DNA of 64,000 nt from Nautilus pompilius (GCA_018389105.1 JACATO010000311.1:367501-431500); one strand, 5' to 3'; positions 1 to 12,032 are shown, counted from the first letter of the stretch. Notes: a model not told the origin generated them from the sequence alone. A program made the numbers and translations.

Positions 1-1052
1 TTACTTTTGCTCTTGTTGGCGCTCATTAATAGAGTTTTGGGGAAGAGGGCTATTTGGTGTTTCTACTGCTGTTCTGTTTACTGACTGAAGGATTTGAGCT
101 GTTGGAAATAAGTCTGCTAATCTGGGAAATCTGTGCACGCTTTAATTCTTACGACGTGATACCGTCATTCAGGAACCGTCTGCGTATGAAATGTCACCTT
201 AACTCTTTCCTTTCCCCCAAAACCTGCTGCCGCTCAGCTCATTACTGATCCTCTATCGACAGCAACATATTTTCAGACTGTTAGTGTAACCACAGTTGAC
301 ATTCAGGATTAGATTATATGAGCGCCAGTACCTCTCCTCTTCCAGCCGGTCACGGATGCAGCTTCCGTATTTGCGTTGGTTCGGACGTCTATCAGTCCAA
401 ATAAATGATGGGTGCCCCTGCTCAACGTGAAACTCAGTGATTTAGAAATGGAAAACAACGGACCCCCCCCCCTGTCCCCTTGGTAAGGCCGTAGTTAGAC
501 ACGTCTGGAGCATGCGGTGTCCATTCGTCAGCTTTATTAGGCTCCACGAAAGCAAAAGGGGTCATTTAGTCGCGGACTCTTTAAGAATTCTGGCAAACGG
601 AAGCATTTTAATTCCGTAATAAGAAGAGTGAATGCGTGGCCCCTCCCCCCCCCCAGTCTTCCTGGCTTCGTCTGGGCGGCAGACGACAGAAGACGTCTTC
701 GTTCAGCCCCGGCCGAGAATTGTGCCGGGAGTATCGGAGCTCAGCACAAATGGCTGCTGTGGAAGGGGCCCTAACCCTGACTCTACCTACCCAGGCTGCA
801 AGGGCAGTCGAGTTATCTTCTCATAATAATAATAATAATAATAAATAAGTTCAAATAAGAATGAAGAAAGACATTGACAGCTGTATCGTTCGTCATCGGG
901 GTTAGGGACAGCAAGACAAACGGAGCGAAGGAATTTTCTCGATTATTTAATTCTCATCGTGCCAGCCGAAATAGTCGGCCACAGGCTCTTGCATAGCGAG
1001 AACCAACGCGACGGGACCGACAGATTATCTCCCTTCGATTATAAGACTAGAT
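1..1052. other. Non-coding, intron or upstream DNA
   Basis: No convincing exon or RNA gene was found. There is a run of C at 464-474 and at 644-653, and a (TAA/AAT)n microsatellite at about 825-846. The short open frames here lack splice signals or family features. CpG dinucleotides are frequent, as in the rest of the first 12 kb. Confidence 0.5.
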
Positions 1053-1600
1053 CAGCGATTCTCAACCAGGGGTAAATTTACTCCCTTGGGGTAAAATTCA
1101 CATGACAGGGGGTAAATATATCATACCTGCAAATTAAGTATTAATTCTGTAATACACTATACCTGGTCAGCCTGTATTAGAAAAATTATGGCTGGCATGG
1201 GTGTAGATCCTTGGGGGATGCATTCCCCTTTGATGTAGGATGTACTATCTACCCTAACCCCCATAAAATTCCTTTGTTTTTGATAATAAAATCATATGTA
1301 TTCATTCACAATTTATGAATCATAAAAACAAAACTGTTCATATATATTTTATCCCACAAAAATCTGTTCTGAAAAATTTCCTTTTATCGTTTTGTTTATT
1401 TTGTTGTCTTTTGATTGTAAATAGATTTCCTCTTCTTCTTCTTCTTCTTCTTAGTAATAAAGTTGTTCCATCATCTTTTTTTCTCCGCCTTTATGCCGGC
1501 TGTACAGTTTCTTTGCAGGGGAGTAAGAGGGTAAATGGCGAAATACATCAAGCCAAGGGGGTAAGTGACAGAGGAAGGGTTGAGAATCACTGGACTAGAT
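1045..1600. mobile_element. hAT-type non-autonomous element (MITE) with 8 bp target duplication
   Basis: The element runs from 1053 to 1592 (540 bp). It starts CAGCGATTCTCAACC and the reverse complement of its end starts CAGTGATTCTCAACC, one mismatch in the first 15. The octamer GACTAGAT lies directly before it (1045-1052) and directly after it (1593-1600). An exact 8 bp duplication plus a CAGTG-type terminal inverted repeat is the signature of the hAT superfamily. The inside carries GGGGGTAA-type repeats near both ends, a (CTT)n run at about 1431-1451, and no transposase. A 104-residue open frame inside (1315-1629) is not coding and runs past the element end. Its source transposase would have to be elsewhere. 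Confidence 0.88.
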
Positions 1601-2088
1601 TGTGTACGCATGTGATTACGGATGATTAACAGTCAGTAAGGGGGTGGGGGATAAAGAGAAATCTATCTTCATTTTTCAAAAAATCTTTACTTTACTCTAG
1701 TCAAAATTAAAAAAGAGTTGGTAACTATTTGCCATCCTATCAGCCACTCTTCGCGCTGTTCTAAATATCAGAGTGAACTAAATAACGACTCGGGCACACA
1801 GCAGTAGTGATGGATGAGGACCACCATTCATGGAGAAAGGTGCAAATCAAGGAGCGAACAGATAGTCAGGGAGGTGAGACACCTTTAGAATTTACACGTG
1901 GGTCTCTTTCAACTCACCTACCTGGCTCTAATGACGTGAAGCAGTTTTTTAATGACCTGGTGTTAGTTAAATAATTATATTTTATTTACAATAATAATAA
2001 TAATAAATAATAATAATAATAATAATAATAATAATTAAAACTGAGCACTGAAAATGTTCCTTTGAGTTTCATTGACTTATTCCGGCAG
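1601..2088. other. Intron sequence with (TAA)n microsatellite
   Basis: Non-coding between the MITE and the first exon. A long imperfect (AAT/TAA)n array lies at about 1989-2034. The acceptor of the next exon, TTCCGGCAG at about 2080-2088, has a poor pyrimidine tract. Confidence 0.5.
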
Positions 2089-2251
2089 CTGCAGAAGTTC
2101 ACAGCTTCACAGAAGACGCAGACGATGCGGCTGCTGAACGAATCAGCTCACTTGTTCCGATGTGCGCCTACCAACGAGAAGTACCAGGAGTTCCTGAGGC
2201 AAATAACAGGGGTTCGCAAAGCGCTGAGCCAGGCTGCAGCCGTCAGCTCGG
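2089..2251 (+). CDS. Exon 1 of window (unrecognised segment, probably of the spectraplakin)
   Basis: This 163 nt exon lies between acceptor CGGCAG and donor G/GTAAGT and encodes 54 codons plus one base (phase 1 out). The peptide starts LQKFTASQKTQTM and ends ALSQAAAVSSG. It looks helical and rich in Gln, Ala and Leu, but I do not recognise a family. A second AG (2089-2094, CTGCAG) could move the start two codons in frame. It is assigned to the spectraplakin only because its outgoing phase fits the next exon and no other gene structure competes. It could belong to a different upstream gene or an isoform-specific leader. Confidence 0.5.
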
Positions 2252-3496
2252 GTAAGTAAGAAACCGGAAAACATCCATACATAAGAAGTATCCTTGATGT
2301 CCGCCCTTATTTGGTTCGACTCCTCGTCAATGCGATTAAATCTGTTTGCCAAGATAACTACGACAGTCTTTAGAAACCAGCCCCACGCATTCCGCCCTTC
2401 ACAACTCCTGGTTTGTGTGTGTTTCTCGCGGTCTGAGCTGCCCATCGCTTCCATTTCCGACGCCGACGCGCAACTCTTTAAAAAACCCAAAGAATCGGAA
2501 ACGGGCCAGGTTGCTTACATTCGTCACTGACACGTGACGACGTTCTGTATCCCTCCTACAAACCAGATTTCTGCTTCGACTGGCCGCGTGTCGCTCTCCA
2601 AGCCGAACTAACCCCCACAACTCCTCTTCGTCTCAAACCTTTTGTTAATTTTTCTTTTCTTTTTATCTTTGTCCGCATCCTCACGGGATCCGGCCAGACG
2701 GCCAATAGACCTCTTCTTACGCCGTCGCGTTGTCTTGGTAGCTGAGCCAAATGCAGCTCTCTCTCTTACACCGTTAACCGCTCCCAACTTCAACGGCGAA
2801 AGCTTGGCTTCGACTCTCGGTAATTACTTCGCTCACCCGCGCGGCCCCCTGCCTCCACGGTCGTCCTCTTCAGGCACTTGACACTCACAAGTTCGTCCTT
2901 ACAACAAACACGTTTCCTGACTGAGAAGGGGTTTGTTTTCGGTCTGTATCATGTGCAAAGCAGAAGTTTCCTGTCGGACATTCGTTTCGTTGACTGGGCA
3001 TGTGTTTCCTATAGCTGCAGCGGTGTGTGGCGGCTGGCGTGGGTGGGGGGTTAAAAAAAATATATATAGAGAGAGAAAGAAGTCGTTCGGACCGAATGAA
3101 GCTGCAGAAGCTGAACGAGAAGTGACATCTTTCTATTTAAGAAAACGGCGCGGGTTAGAGGGCGTGGCCGCTTAGTCGCGTCGCCTTGGTGACGGCTTTC
3201 ATGAATCACTTCGCGGCCCATCCTGTATGAACTACCGCCGAAGGCTGGCTTACCTACCAACGAGGAAGCGCGGGGAAGATGCGGAGATTCTTCGGCTGGT
3301 TGGAAAGGGGAAAAGGAGGTTTTTCGGGGTCGCGGTTCGAATAGAACTTGGGGGGAGGACGGAATCGCGAATGGTTAAGTCATACGATAAATCATCGGAA
3401 GAGGGGGGTTAACCCTTAGGGGCATCCGCACGTGACGTGAGAAAAGATCAACCCACCCCCACCCTACCTCTCCCACTTGCCCCCGGATTCTGTCAG
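2252..3496 (+). other. Intron, CpG-rich
   Basis: This 1.2 kb intron is unusually rich in CpG, particularly at 2440-2880 and 3140-3400. No TATA box or other firm promoter signal can be shown, although an internal isoform promoter in such CpG-rich DNA is possible. The open frames on both strands are a side effect of high GC. Confidence 0.5.
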
Positions 3497-3781
3497 TGCG
3501 CCTGGTGTCGCGATGGCGGGTGGAGAAATCGAGCAGTTTCCCTGAACGCCTTCAGCACCAGGGTCTGGACCGAGTCTCCCCGGGGCCACGAACGCGGAAT
3601 CCGCTCGAACCCATCCCGGACTTTTATCGGGCCAGCAGGACCGTCCGGCCGGAGTCGGACAGCGCCTCCGTCACGTCGTACTTCGGCGAGCACAGGAAAC
3701 AAACTGCGACAAACCGAGCGAAAAAAGGGGGAAGTCTGCACCTTAAGATTAAAACTTCGCCCGTACGAGCGACGATGGAAG
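3497..3781 (+). CDS. Exon 2 of window (basic, Ser/Arg-rich linker; probably spectraplakin)
   Basis: Acceptor TCTGTCAG ends at 3496 and donor G/GTTAGT begins at 3782. The exon is 285 nt, phase 1 in and phase 1 out. The product is a low-complexity basic stretch (RVEKSSSFPERLQHQ, then PDFYRASRTVRPESD and SVTSYFGEHRKQ), probably disordered. No domain is recognised. Its borders are supported by phase agreement on both sides: the last G joins GT of the next exon to make Gly. Codons are CpG-rich like the neighbouring exons. It may be an isoform-specific insert before the plakin repeats. Confidence 0.55.
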
Positions 3782-5724
3782 GTTAGTTGATCATATTTCA
3801 TCAAAGAACTATGCATTTTCCTTTGTCCCCCCCACACTCCCCTCTCTCTCTCTCTCTACTTATTCTGCTTCCTCCTTCGGCTTTTCTTTTCTTTGTGATT
3901 TTATTTTATTTTAATTTACTTCGGAAAAAAAAAACAAAAAAAACAGAAAGAAATAATAAGGAAATTCGATTCTAAAAGAGCTGTACTCTTTTACCCGGTC
4001 TTTTCCATGACACTCTCTTGTTTAGGAGGAAAGATCTCTCAGACACGGCCACACGTTCCTTATGTACTACGATCTTGTTTTGCCTAATAACTTGCAGTCT
4101 CACTAAATATGATTATTAGGTAGTAAATATGCGTCGTCAGATGTCATACGGGATCTGCCACCAACATCGTTATGGGTATCCCGTCTATACCCAGATATGT
4201 TGTTAAGAATTACTTGTCCTTCAAAGCGAGTTAGAGAGCCAGCCAATCGGACCCCGTATCGTGTGTACGGCTGTAGACTGGAGAGAAGCCGCCCATTTAA
4301 TCTAGATAATACATTTTTCAATGAACTTTTTTGTATAATTAATTAAGCACGAAAGATATAATATTTGGAATAAATTTCTTGTAGTTAATACGGCATAGTA
4401 TGTGAAGCATAGATTGCAGTGTAGTTGTAAAATATTAAAACTGTGTACAAGACGTTCAAATACTTCTGGCGGGGAATTTAAAATGTATTATTTGGAAAAG
4501 TCATCTTTCTCTAGCGGCAACATTTGCCTGCATCATGGACACAGACGGTTCAGCTTTTAGCCTGACAACCAAAAGACCCGATACAATTCAAAAGGTCAAG
4601 GTTGGCTTTGTTTTAAAAGAATCCTTTCCTTCACTTTTCACCAAACTTGGGATATGTTATTGAGTATTTCCTGTGGATCATACGGGATCTGTTCGATTGA
4701 CCAGGAAGTCCCGTGTTTACTGTTAAGGAGAATCGATGCGGTTTTCCGCCTGGGCTGCAGGGGAAGAAAGTCCAGACGCTGATATAACAGACACACACAC
4801 ACACGCACCGACTGTGACATTTCTAGCAGGTCGCTTCTGTCAGTTCTCGAACAGCGCGGTGATCTCGATGAAATGGCATATTTCCGGTATTCTCTTCCCA
4901 GACCCTACTTTCTTTCGTCCAGATCGCTGATGGAGCATTAAAAAAAGCACTTTGACCCTTGGCCGTCTGAAGGCAGCCACGTGACCAAGGCCGTGGCGGG
5001 GAGAGCGAGCGCCTATCAATGAGCTGGGCGCGCCCTCCCCCTTGTAACCCTGACTCACTCTCCTACCTGTGTAAGCTGGCTAACAGACAAACGTGTAAAA
5101 GGATGCGGCCTTCGACTGAGATGAATTCGGGTAAATTGTATTCCGCTTTGTTTCCTGTTTGGTTCTCGTCCCTGCTGGTCCAGATAACAAAAGACGGGAG
5201 TTTGGCAAACGAAGACTCGCCGTAGACACAACGACAAGCCAGCTGAAAACGTCCTCGGGACATCGTCCGTGATACAGAAGAAAAAAGACGACAACCCGCG
5301 ATGATAGACAGCAAGTCGTGGACTCACTGTAGCCCCATCCCACAGGTTAAATTGCAGTATTTTTAAGGTTAATTCCCCCCTCCTCCTAAATATTTTCCCC
5401 GAGCGTTCATTATTGTGGCAGTTGGTGTCGTTGATGTCGTCGCGACCCAAGGAGCGACCAGGTGACGCCGCTGTAAAATACAGGTAAAATGTCAGCAACA
5501 CCAACGACACGCTGGTGTTCGTACAGGTTCACTAAAATCCTTTCTACAAGTCTCAGGTCAAAAGATGACATAATACACAACTTTATGCCGTTTTAGGTTG
5601 GTTTCTTTGTTTTAGAGGGGTCCGTATTAATCCCTTTATTTGATCCTTAATTCCACGTTGTGGATATTTAACTATGAGTTACGTTACTAACGCTTCGCAA
5701 TTCCTCGGCGGATTTGTTCCACAG
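3782..5724 (+). other. Intron with no recognised element
   Basis: About 1.9 kb. It starts with a long CT-rich stretch (3825-3900) and an A-rich stretch (3925-3960). A weak imperfect palindrome lies at about 4163-4203, and an (AC)n run at 4790-4805. No exon, RNA gene or transposon could be supported. Confidence 0.5.
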
Positions 5725-5795
5725 GTAAAGGTGAACCAGAGTCGGAAGCGAGTCAAACCTGGTACAAGGCGGAGAAAGTAATCAGGTGTTACAAA
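5725..5795 (+). CDS. MACF1/DST: Spectraplakin exon 3 of window (short linker)
   Basis: A 71 nt exon with acceptor TTCCACAG and donor AAA/GTAAGT, phase 1 in and phase 0 out. It encodes GKGEPESEASQTWYKAEKV and a few more residues. It is too short for a domain call. Support comes from strong splice sites and from phase fit to exons on both sides. It lies only 148 bp before the next exon. Confidence 0.65.
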
Positions 5796-5943
5796 GTAAG
5801 TACACATAACTTTCAGTTTATTCGTAGCTTACACTTCGGGTTAAACATCATTTCTTACGTGTGAACCTCATAACCTCTAAGCTTTGTGAACTGTTACAAT
5901 GGCAACTTTAAAAAATCTATCAGTGGATCTGTCGTTCTTCCAG

Positions 5944-6065
5944 GATCTCCTCGCCTACTCTCGGCTCTACACCGACGCCAGCTCGTTGACCACGGAAACG
6001 GAGAATTTACTGATACTGGAAAGCGATGTGCCGCTTGTGTATACATCAAAGGCATACTTTGAAAG
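5944..6065 (+). CDS. MACF1/DST: Spectraplakin exon 4 of window (leads into plakin repeats)
   Basis: A 122 nt exon with acceptor TTCTTCCAG and donor AG/GTGGGC, phase 0 in and phase 2 out. It begins DLLAYSRLYTDASS and ends SKAYFE plus two bases of an Arg codon that the plakin-repeat exon completes. No family feature is visible in 40 residues. The frame closes correctly into the large exon at 6663, which is the main reason to accept it. Confidence 0.7.
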
Positions 6066-6662
6066 GTGGGCAACTTGTCACAGGTAACTGTGAACTTTCA
6101 TTGGGCGGATCTTTCCGCGTCGCTGTCCTTGACAGTCAAATATGCATGATACTTTCATTGGGTGTTGTGTAGGACTACGCGAAAGGATGCCAAAGTGGTG
6201 GATTTTCCCGTCGTTTTTTGTGATCTTCTCGATCAGCCAGTGCGAGTTCTGGGTGAGTAATTCAGCAGCAGTCGCAGGAAGGCGGAAAGATCTTCCCATG
6301 TGTGTGTGTGGGGGGGGGGGGGGACGTGTGGCCATGTATCCCTCCGCACAGTAGCTGCGTTCTGGCGGGTGACAGGTGGGGAGATGTGCGGAAATACCAC
6401 CACCACCACGACCTGGTACAGCTCGGTGACCTAATGGATCGAACCCGTGAACCTGTTTAAGATAGCGAATGGTCAAAAGCAGCAGGGCGCTGTTGTGACC
6501 CCCCCTACCTCCCTCCCGGGCTCTCCAAGTCCCTAGATGTTGAAAGTAGTGCATTTATTATCATAGCAAGATTCTCGCCGCCTCTTCCAGTTTTGTCTAT
6601 AGGCTGGCGTTAAACGACAGTATTAGCCGTAATCGATGAACTCCTTTCTGATTGTACTTCAG
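6066..6662 (+). other. Intron with G-run and one exon-like decoy
   Basis: A 597 bp intron. It holds a (TG)n/G13 run at 6300-6323 and an exon-like open stretch at 6173-6252 whose phases do not fit (see findings). No other feature is seen. Confidence 0.5.
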
Positions 6663-9111
6663 GGCGATGCCGGTGGAGATCGACGAGAAGACCAAGGAAA
6701 CAACCACTCACAGCGTAACGGCTGAAATCTACATCCACGAGCGATTTCACGGCGGTGACCGGGCGCGCGCGTCGAAGCAGAAATCGCAGCTGAGGGCGAT
6801 GGCCCTGGCTGGAAACGGGGTCGGGTCAGGTGGTGTAGCGAGTGGTCAGCAGCGAACCAAGGCGGTGGTGCTTACCGGTGTGCTGGATCCGCGGACCGGA
6901 CAGAGGATTAGCGTGCTCAAGGCGTTATCCACGGGTGTGGTCAATCAGGTGCGAGGCACCTACAACAACCCCGACGACGCGTCGAGAAGTATATCCATCC
7001 CCGAGGCGATATGCCAGGGTCTCGTGGCCGTGGACCACTTCGGGAATCTTTCCGACGGGGCAGCTGCCAGTTCCCAGAACCAGATAACGAACGGCGGATG
7101 GGATCACGACGAACACGTTCCACGAGCCAGCAGAATCGACACGACTATTTCTCCGGTGGCTGGGGTACTCGACCCGCACAGCGGCAACATCGTCGGGATA
7201 ACAGAAGCCATCAACGGTGGCATTATTAAGCTCAAGACAGGAAAATATATCAACCCGATTACGGGTGAAGAGATGTCCATTCTCGAGGGGATTCAGAACG
7301 GTTACATCGTTGTGGATCCTGATGTTATAGAAAACTCGAAGAGAGAAAGCGTTCGCACCTGGCTAGAACTGGAGGATGCGCGATACGTAGTTTCTACGGT
7401 GACCGATCCCTCAACAGGGGCGGAAATTTCGCTGAAACTATCGATTAGCGATGGAATCATTGACACCGCGAATGGAATGTACAGGAATCCGCTGACCGGG
7501 CACACAATGATCATCTCGGAAGCTATAAGGCAAGGCCTGGTGTTGGGGAGACCCTATGATCCGCTGATGGACAAAGAAAGCCGGGACGTGTTGACCATTA
7601 AGGAACTTCAAGTGAAGCAAGAAAAGTACGTGCCATCGGACTCCGAGACGACATCTCCGAACGGGGATATCATGGACGGACTAAAACTGGACACCAACCT
7701 TGTCATGTATGACAAGATAAGTCAGAAGTTGGACACTAGCTTGAGGGGCATCAAGGAACCGACTACTGCGGCTGACTTGACCATTCTGGATGCCTTCCAG
7801 AAAGGTATCCTCCATTTTGACACGGCTGAATACGACCACCTGGACGGAGAAATCTCCCCTCTCCCCGTAGCCTCGGTGAAGGGTCTTGTGCAGCCGAACG
7901 TCCTCAAGGAAATTCTGACCGTTTATAACGAGTCTAGTGTAGGGGAACTGATCGACAGAGGCGTGTTCGACTCTGATACTGGGCTCATTACAGACCTCAA
8001 GAACGATCAGACATTATCGCTGCACGCCGCCGTGTCTCGGGAAATCGTTAATCCGGAAACTACGTTCTTCTACGAAGTGCCCACCCACAAAATAATGAGT
8101 CTGTCCAGCGCTATCGAAAATGGGCGATATGACGTTGACACCGGGAGGTACGTGAAAACGGACAACCAGGAGGAACTTTCGTTCACTGAAGCTGAGAGAA
8201 ACGGACTCATAAAGACTCACATCAACCCCGAGAAAATCTCGGAACAATCGGAAACACTGTCACATTTGCGTGGTCTGGTCAGTGTTGATGTTAAAGGCGT
8301 CAAGGTACCGCAAACCGGACAAGTAATCAGCATCGGCGACGCCATTAGATCTGGGGTTCTTAACATTCCACAAGCCGCTTATGTAGATGAAAAAGAGCAT
8401 ATACACCAGTCTTTGATAAGCGCGGTAAAAACGAAAAAGATCAACTCCGAGGCGGCCATGGAATTGTTTTGTGCGATGGATAAGTTGTCTCTCCAGGCAA
8501 CAATGGTGGCGAAACAAATAAACCCCAACACCGGAAAGTTGACAACGGCAGCCGGATCGAAGCCTATAACAATCAAGGATGCAGCAGATAAAAGCATAAT
8601 TAATCCCGATTATATATTTTTTGTAGATCACGAGTCGGGAGATATTAGCACGTTGGGATCGCATGCGGCCAAAGGCATATTTGATCCAAGAACGGGAACA
8701 TTCCAACATCCAAAATCTGGAAAACCGTTGTCTATTGCAGCAGCTATTGAAGAAGGTTTGATTAACCCTCGAATTAGCCCGGAAAGGTACGTGGAGGTAA
8801 GCTCCACTCTAAAAGAGCTGATCGACGACAAAAAGGTGAACCCCAGAAACACTACCTTTATGATCCCTAATGGGCAGAGTATGTCGCTCCGTGAAGCTAT
8901 GGCCAATGGCTTTTTGACAATGAACTCCAAAGTAAAAGTGGACCCGAATACGGGTAACGTGCACCTGGCTTCGGATGAGGAGGTAGTCAAAGTGTTGGTA
9001 CAGGTGAAAGAGAAGGCGGACTGGCTGGCCGAAGTGGAAAAACTGTTAGTAACTCAACAGAAACCAAGCGAGAAGCTAGACTCTTTGAAGGACCAACAAC
9101 GGGACCATACG
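6663..9111 (+). CDS. MACF1/DST: Spectraplakin exon 5 of window: plakin-repeat block
   Basis: This single 2449 nt exon encodes about 816 residues, phase 2 in and phase 0 out. Donor ACG/GTAAGT is at 9112; the open frame runs on to 9300, but that tail is intron. After a short leader (about 65 residues) come many plakin-type repeats of about 38 residues: GVLDPRTGQRISVLKAL near 6880-6930, GVLDPHSGNIVGITEAI near 7165, INPITGEEMSILEGI near 7251, NPLTGHTMIISEAI near 7488, VPQTGQVISIGDAIRSG near 8310, FDPRTGTFQHPKSGKPL near 8683. Such repeats usually bind intermediate filaments in plakins; in invertebrate spectraplakins they occur in junctional isoforms. The last about 45 residues (KADWLAEVEKLL) start the first spectrin repeat of the rod. 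The exon may be alternatively used, as in MACF1 and Shot. Confidence 0.92.
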
Positions 9112-11330
9112 GTAAGTGGCGTTAACTGGTCCGAAACAGGATGGCATGGACCACATGATGTAGAGAAAGGTAGCACCTTTGTTTGTTCTAGAGGCTCCAG
9201 AATTGATTACATTTTATACTACTGGTGGTTAGGTCCCCTGACTATTCGACCAGTCGCAATGTTTGATAGATGGTTTCCCTTAACGCAGACATTTAAATGA
9301 ATGCTGATTGTCTGTAACAAGAACTATCGCGAACGAGTGATTTACTAGCCAATGAGCTAACAATAAGAACCCGGGTATTGTGAACAATAGGTAATGGCCA
9401 CTTTGAAGGACGAGACTGTAGCCGAGTTTACACCGTTCATTTCGTTTCTATTCTATTCCATTCCCTCGGGTAACATCTACGAGGGTACTAGAGCTTACCC
9501 GTCGCGGTAGTTCGGATGAGCCCCTCGCAGACTTGAGAGGAGGTTAAAATCACCAGAAACGCGCTAATCGGGTCGCGCGTTCAGGCGGATGGTAGGTAAC
9601 CCAGGGTAAGACTTCGATCGATCCGTACAATTTGAAATCTGAAACCCCCCCATCTTTCATGATCCAACACACGTCAATTATCTGGAAATAGCTGGAATGT
9701 CTAAGGGACACTGGTGATAAAATAAACGAAATGCCAACGTACATTAGCAATATATAATGACCTTTGGAACAAAGCAGATAAATAGGCCCTATCTTGCTCA
9801 GTCCGACCCCCTCCAGACATTGTATATTTTCCTTTGGATAATTCTTGCCGTTCAGAATGGGATTATTATTAACTCCTACAGAGTGCGGCGGGATAACGCA
9901 GTTTAGAAGAACGGGACACGGTCTGACCAGGAGATAATTACCAGTCATCACGGGCTATTTGGAAGATAAAAAAAATATAGGAGCTGCCCGGGCAAGGGTG
10001 CGATGAATTTGCTCGGTGCTTGTTTTCGAACCAGGGTGCGTTAATTATTCTATCATATTAGCGCTCGAACTTTAAATAAATAAATCTATTATTATTATTA
10101 TTATTAGTATATCAACTTCATAAGTGGTGGGCGAACTGATGTGCTAACTTGAATCCCTGCTCATTGACTCTTCGTTCTTCACTGTTCTTCTCAATTTAAA
10201 ACTTAACCGACGGCAGCCATCCTAAGTGTAATGAAGAAGCCCGTCGTCAGCTGTGACATGGACGGAGACAAAAGGAGATGCAACCTAACAACGTTCTACC
10301 TCCAAAGATGGTGATGCGTTAACCCTCTCGTGGGCGGAAGAACGCGGCACCGGAAAAAAAAAAAAGCAAAATCCTGAGAATTCCGAGACATCTCCGCCAG
10401 TGAAATGCTGCACATTTTCCTCGCACAGCTATTAGGAACAGTGACCGGGTAATTATTAGCCGTTAGGTCCTCTCTATCTCTCCCCCTTATCAAAAGAGAA
10501 ATTCCAAAGTCTAATCAGGAATGTACTATTATGGTATACAATTCTTTACGTGACCTTATGAATTATTTTTTTACACCTAAAAGCCCGGGTTAACCGCACA
10601 CAAGCACTGTGCCGGTATTGGTGACCCACTCCGCGTTTTGTCAGGCCCAGCCGCTCAAGACAATAGACGGGCTCCGACTAACGTCTTGCCGACAGATGGC
10701 AGCAAAGTCAGGACTGTTCCACTGCATCAGAATGTCGTCGCATGGCTGTAAGTTAAAAAACAAACAACAAACAAAAGTTTGTTTTTTTTTCCTTTTTCCC
10801 CAACTCGGTTCCCAAGAGCGAATGTTATACTTGGTTTGGCTCATAAGTAAATAAATGGAGCGCGATACCGAAAACAGTGATTAAGTAAATACGAATTACT
10901 GCCACGCCAATGATGAAGGAAATGTCGACTTTTTCTTCCTAATGTCTCGATTCGTTCCTTGTTCCGGTAGAATTTTTTATAAATACCCGTCGATTGACAA
11001 ACGACAGAAATACAAACTCTCCAGTTGGTGAAATATTAGTTTCCCGACACCGAAGTTAGTTGCGCTGCAGAACACTAGTAACTGTTTTGAGGTTTTTGGT
11101 TCTCTAATTTTTTTTTTTTTTTTTAGTTTTGGACGAGTAAAAGAAGCATCGGTACAAATTCGTAGGTAGCTAAGAACGGGATGAAGGGGGAGGGGCACTT
11201 CGAAGGGAGATAATCACTGTCCTCGAACCATTCCGTATGCTCTCCTGAAACTCGCACTATCCTGTTGGAAAATAAAAAATAAAATATAACGCACACGCAT
11301 CTGTACTTTACTTATCTTTCTTTTTTTCAG
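9112..11330 (+). other. Intron, CpG-rich, no recognised element
   Basis: About 2.2 kb. An (ATT)n microsatellite lies at about 10088-10107, with A and T runs at 10353-10365 and 11108-11124. An exon-like stretch at 10645-10747 has good borders but the wrong length (see rejected). Nothing else is supported. Confidence 0.5.
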
Positions 11331-11495
11331 AAAATCCACAAGGATATTCAGGGCCAACAGCCGGTTGTCCGGTCAACAATCGCTCATGCCCAAGAGATTC
11401 TGGAGACGGAGAAGAAAGCGAAAAAATTTGATGGTAACCCGCAGTACCAGAAACTCCGATACAACACCTCCGATCTGAAGGTCCGCTTCGACGCT
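11331..11495 (+). CDS. MACF1/DST: Spectraplakin exon 6 of window: spectrin repeat
   Basis: A 165 nt exon, phase 0/0, acceptor CTTTTTTTCAG and donor GCT/GTACGT. It encodes KIHKDIQGQQPVVRS through DLKVRFDA. It carries helix B and the start of helix C of the repeat begun in exon 5 (KADWLAEVEKLL), joined as DQQRDHT/KIHKDIQ, which is a typical spectraplakin rod pattern (HKxxHxDI). Codons are CpG-rich. Confidence 0.88.
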
Positions 11496-11858
11496 GTACG
11501 TACACAAACTTTCCCCACCCACCCAGATTTTTTCGGACTGGTTTTGAGGTAATAACAATACCTCCCACCCCCCACCTAGAAACAGAAATAATTTTCTAAA
11601 AAATGTATATAAAAATGTTGTTAAAGTCGAGCAGCTCCATCTTAGCAGAACTTACTCTGGATTTCCTCCCCAATCCCAGTTCATCTTGGGGGGGTGTGTG
11701 TGTGAAAACAACCGAGGATCGTCTCCGAGTCAGCATCCTCCTCTTTAATCTGTACGCAGCATCCGCTTCGGTGAGAACTGAGACCTATCGCTGCTGGTAG
11801 TTCACGTCGACGGCTAGAGCTTTGGGAAGCCTTAAATGGTCGTTCTGTCACTTTGCAG
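11496..11858 (+). other. Short intron
   Basis: A 363 bp intron with C- and G-runs (11512-11578, 11690-11700) and no recognised element. Confidence 0.5.
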
Positions 11859-12032
11859 GCTAGCAACGAGGCGGAGACGAGAACGAGGAGGTTCGACGAC
11901 CTGTACGAAGACCTCGAGAACTTCTACAGCACCGTGGACGGTCTCGACCGATGGATGGACTCCGCCATCGAGAAGGCGCATGAGATCCAGCGATCCCGGG
12001 ACGACCCAGAAGTTCAGTACAAACTGTTTAAG
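11859..12032 (+). CDS. MACF1/DST: Spectraplakin exon 7 of window: spectrin repeat
   Basis: A 174 nt exon, phase 0/0, acceptor CTTTGCAG and donor AAG/GTGAGT. It begins ASNEAETRTRRFDDLY, finishing helix C of one repeat, and continues with the next repeat (YSTVDGLDRWMDSAIEKA) up to QYKLFK. The conserved Trp is in RWMDSA. This is the last exon of the CpG-rich part; the next one is in AT-rich DNA. Confidence 0.88.

Noticed and set aside
632-848. Two overlapping 64-70 codon open frames
   Set aside because: They end in a (TAA)n microsatellite, have no splice signals and no recognisable family.
3493-3837. 114-codon open frame on the minus strand
   Set aside because: Antisense shadow of exon 2 in GC-rich DNA.
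4163-4203. Imperfect palindrome around TATGGGTATCCCGTCTATACCCA
   Set aside because: Short arms with several mismatches; within chance expectation and no context.
9112-9300. Extension of the plakin-repeat frame beyond 9111
   Set aside because: A strong donor ACG/GTAAGT lies at 9112 and exon 6 continues the spectrin repeat exactly; the extension has no repeat pattern.
10645-10747. Exon-like stretch with TTTTGTCAG and GTAAGT borders
   Set aside because: Length 103 nt would break the phase-0 join of exons 5 and 6, and the peptide has no spectrin or plakin feature.
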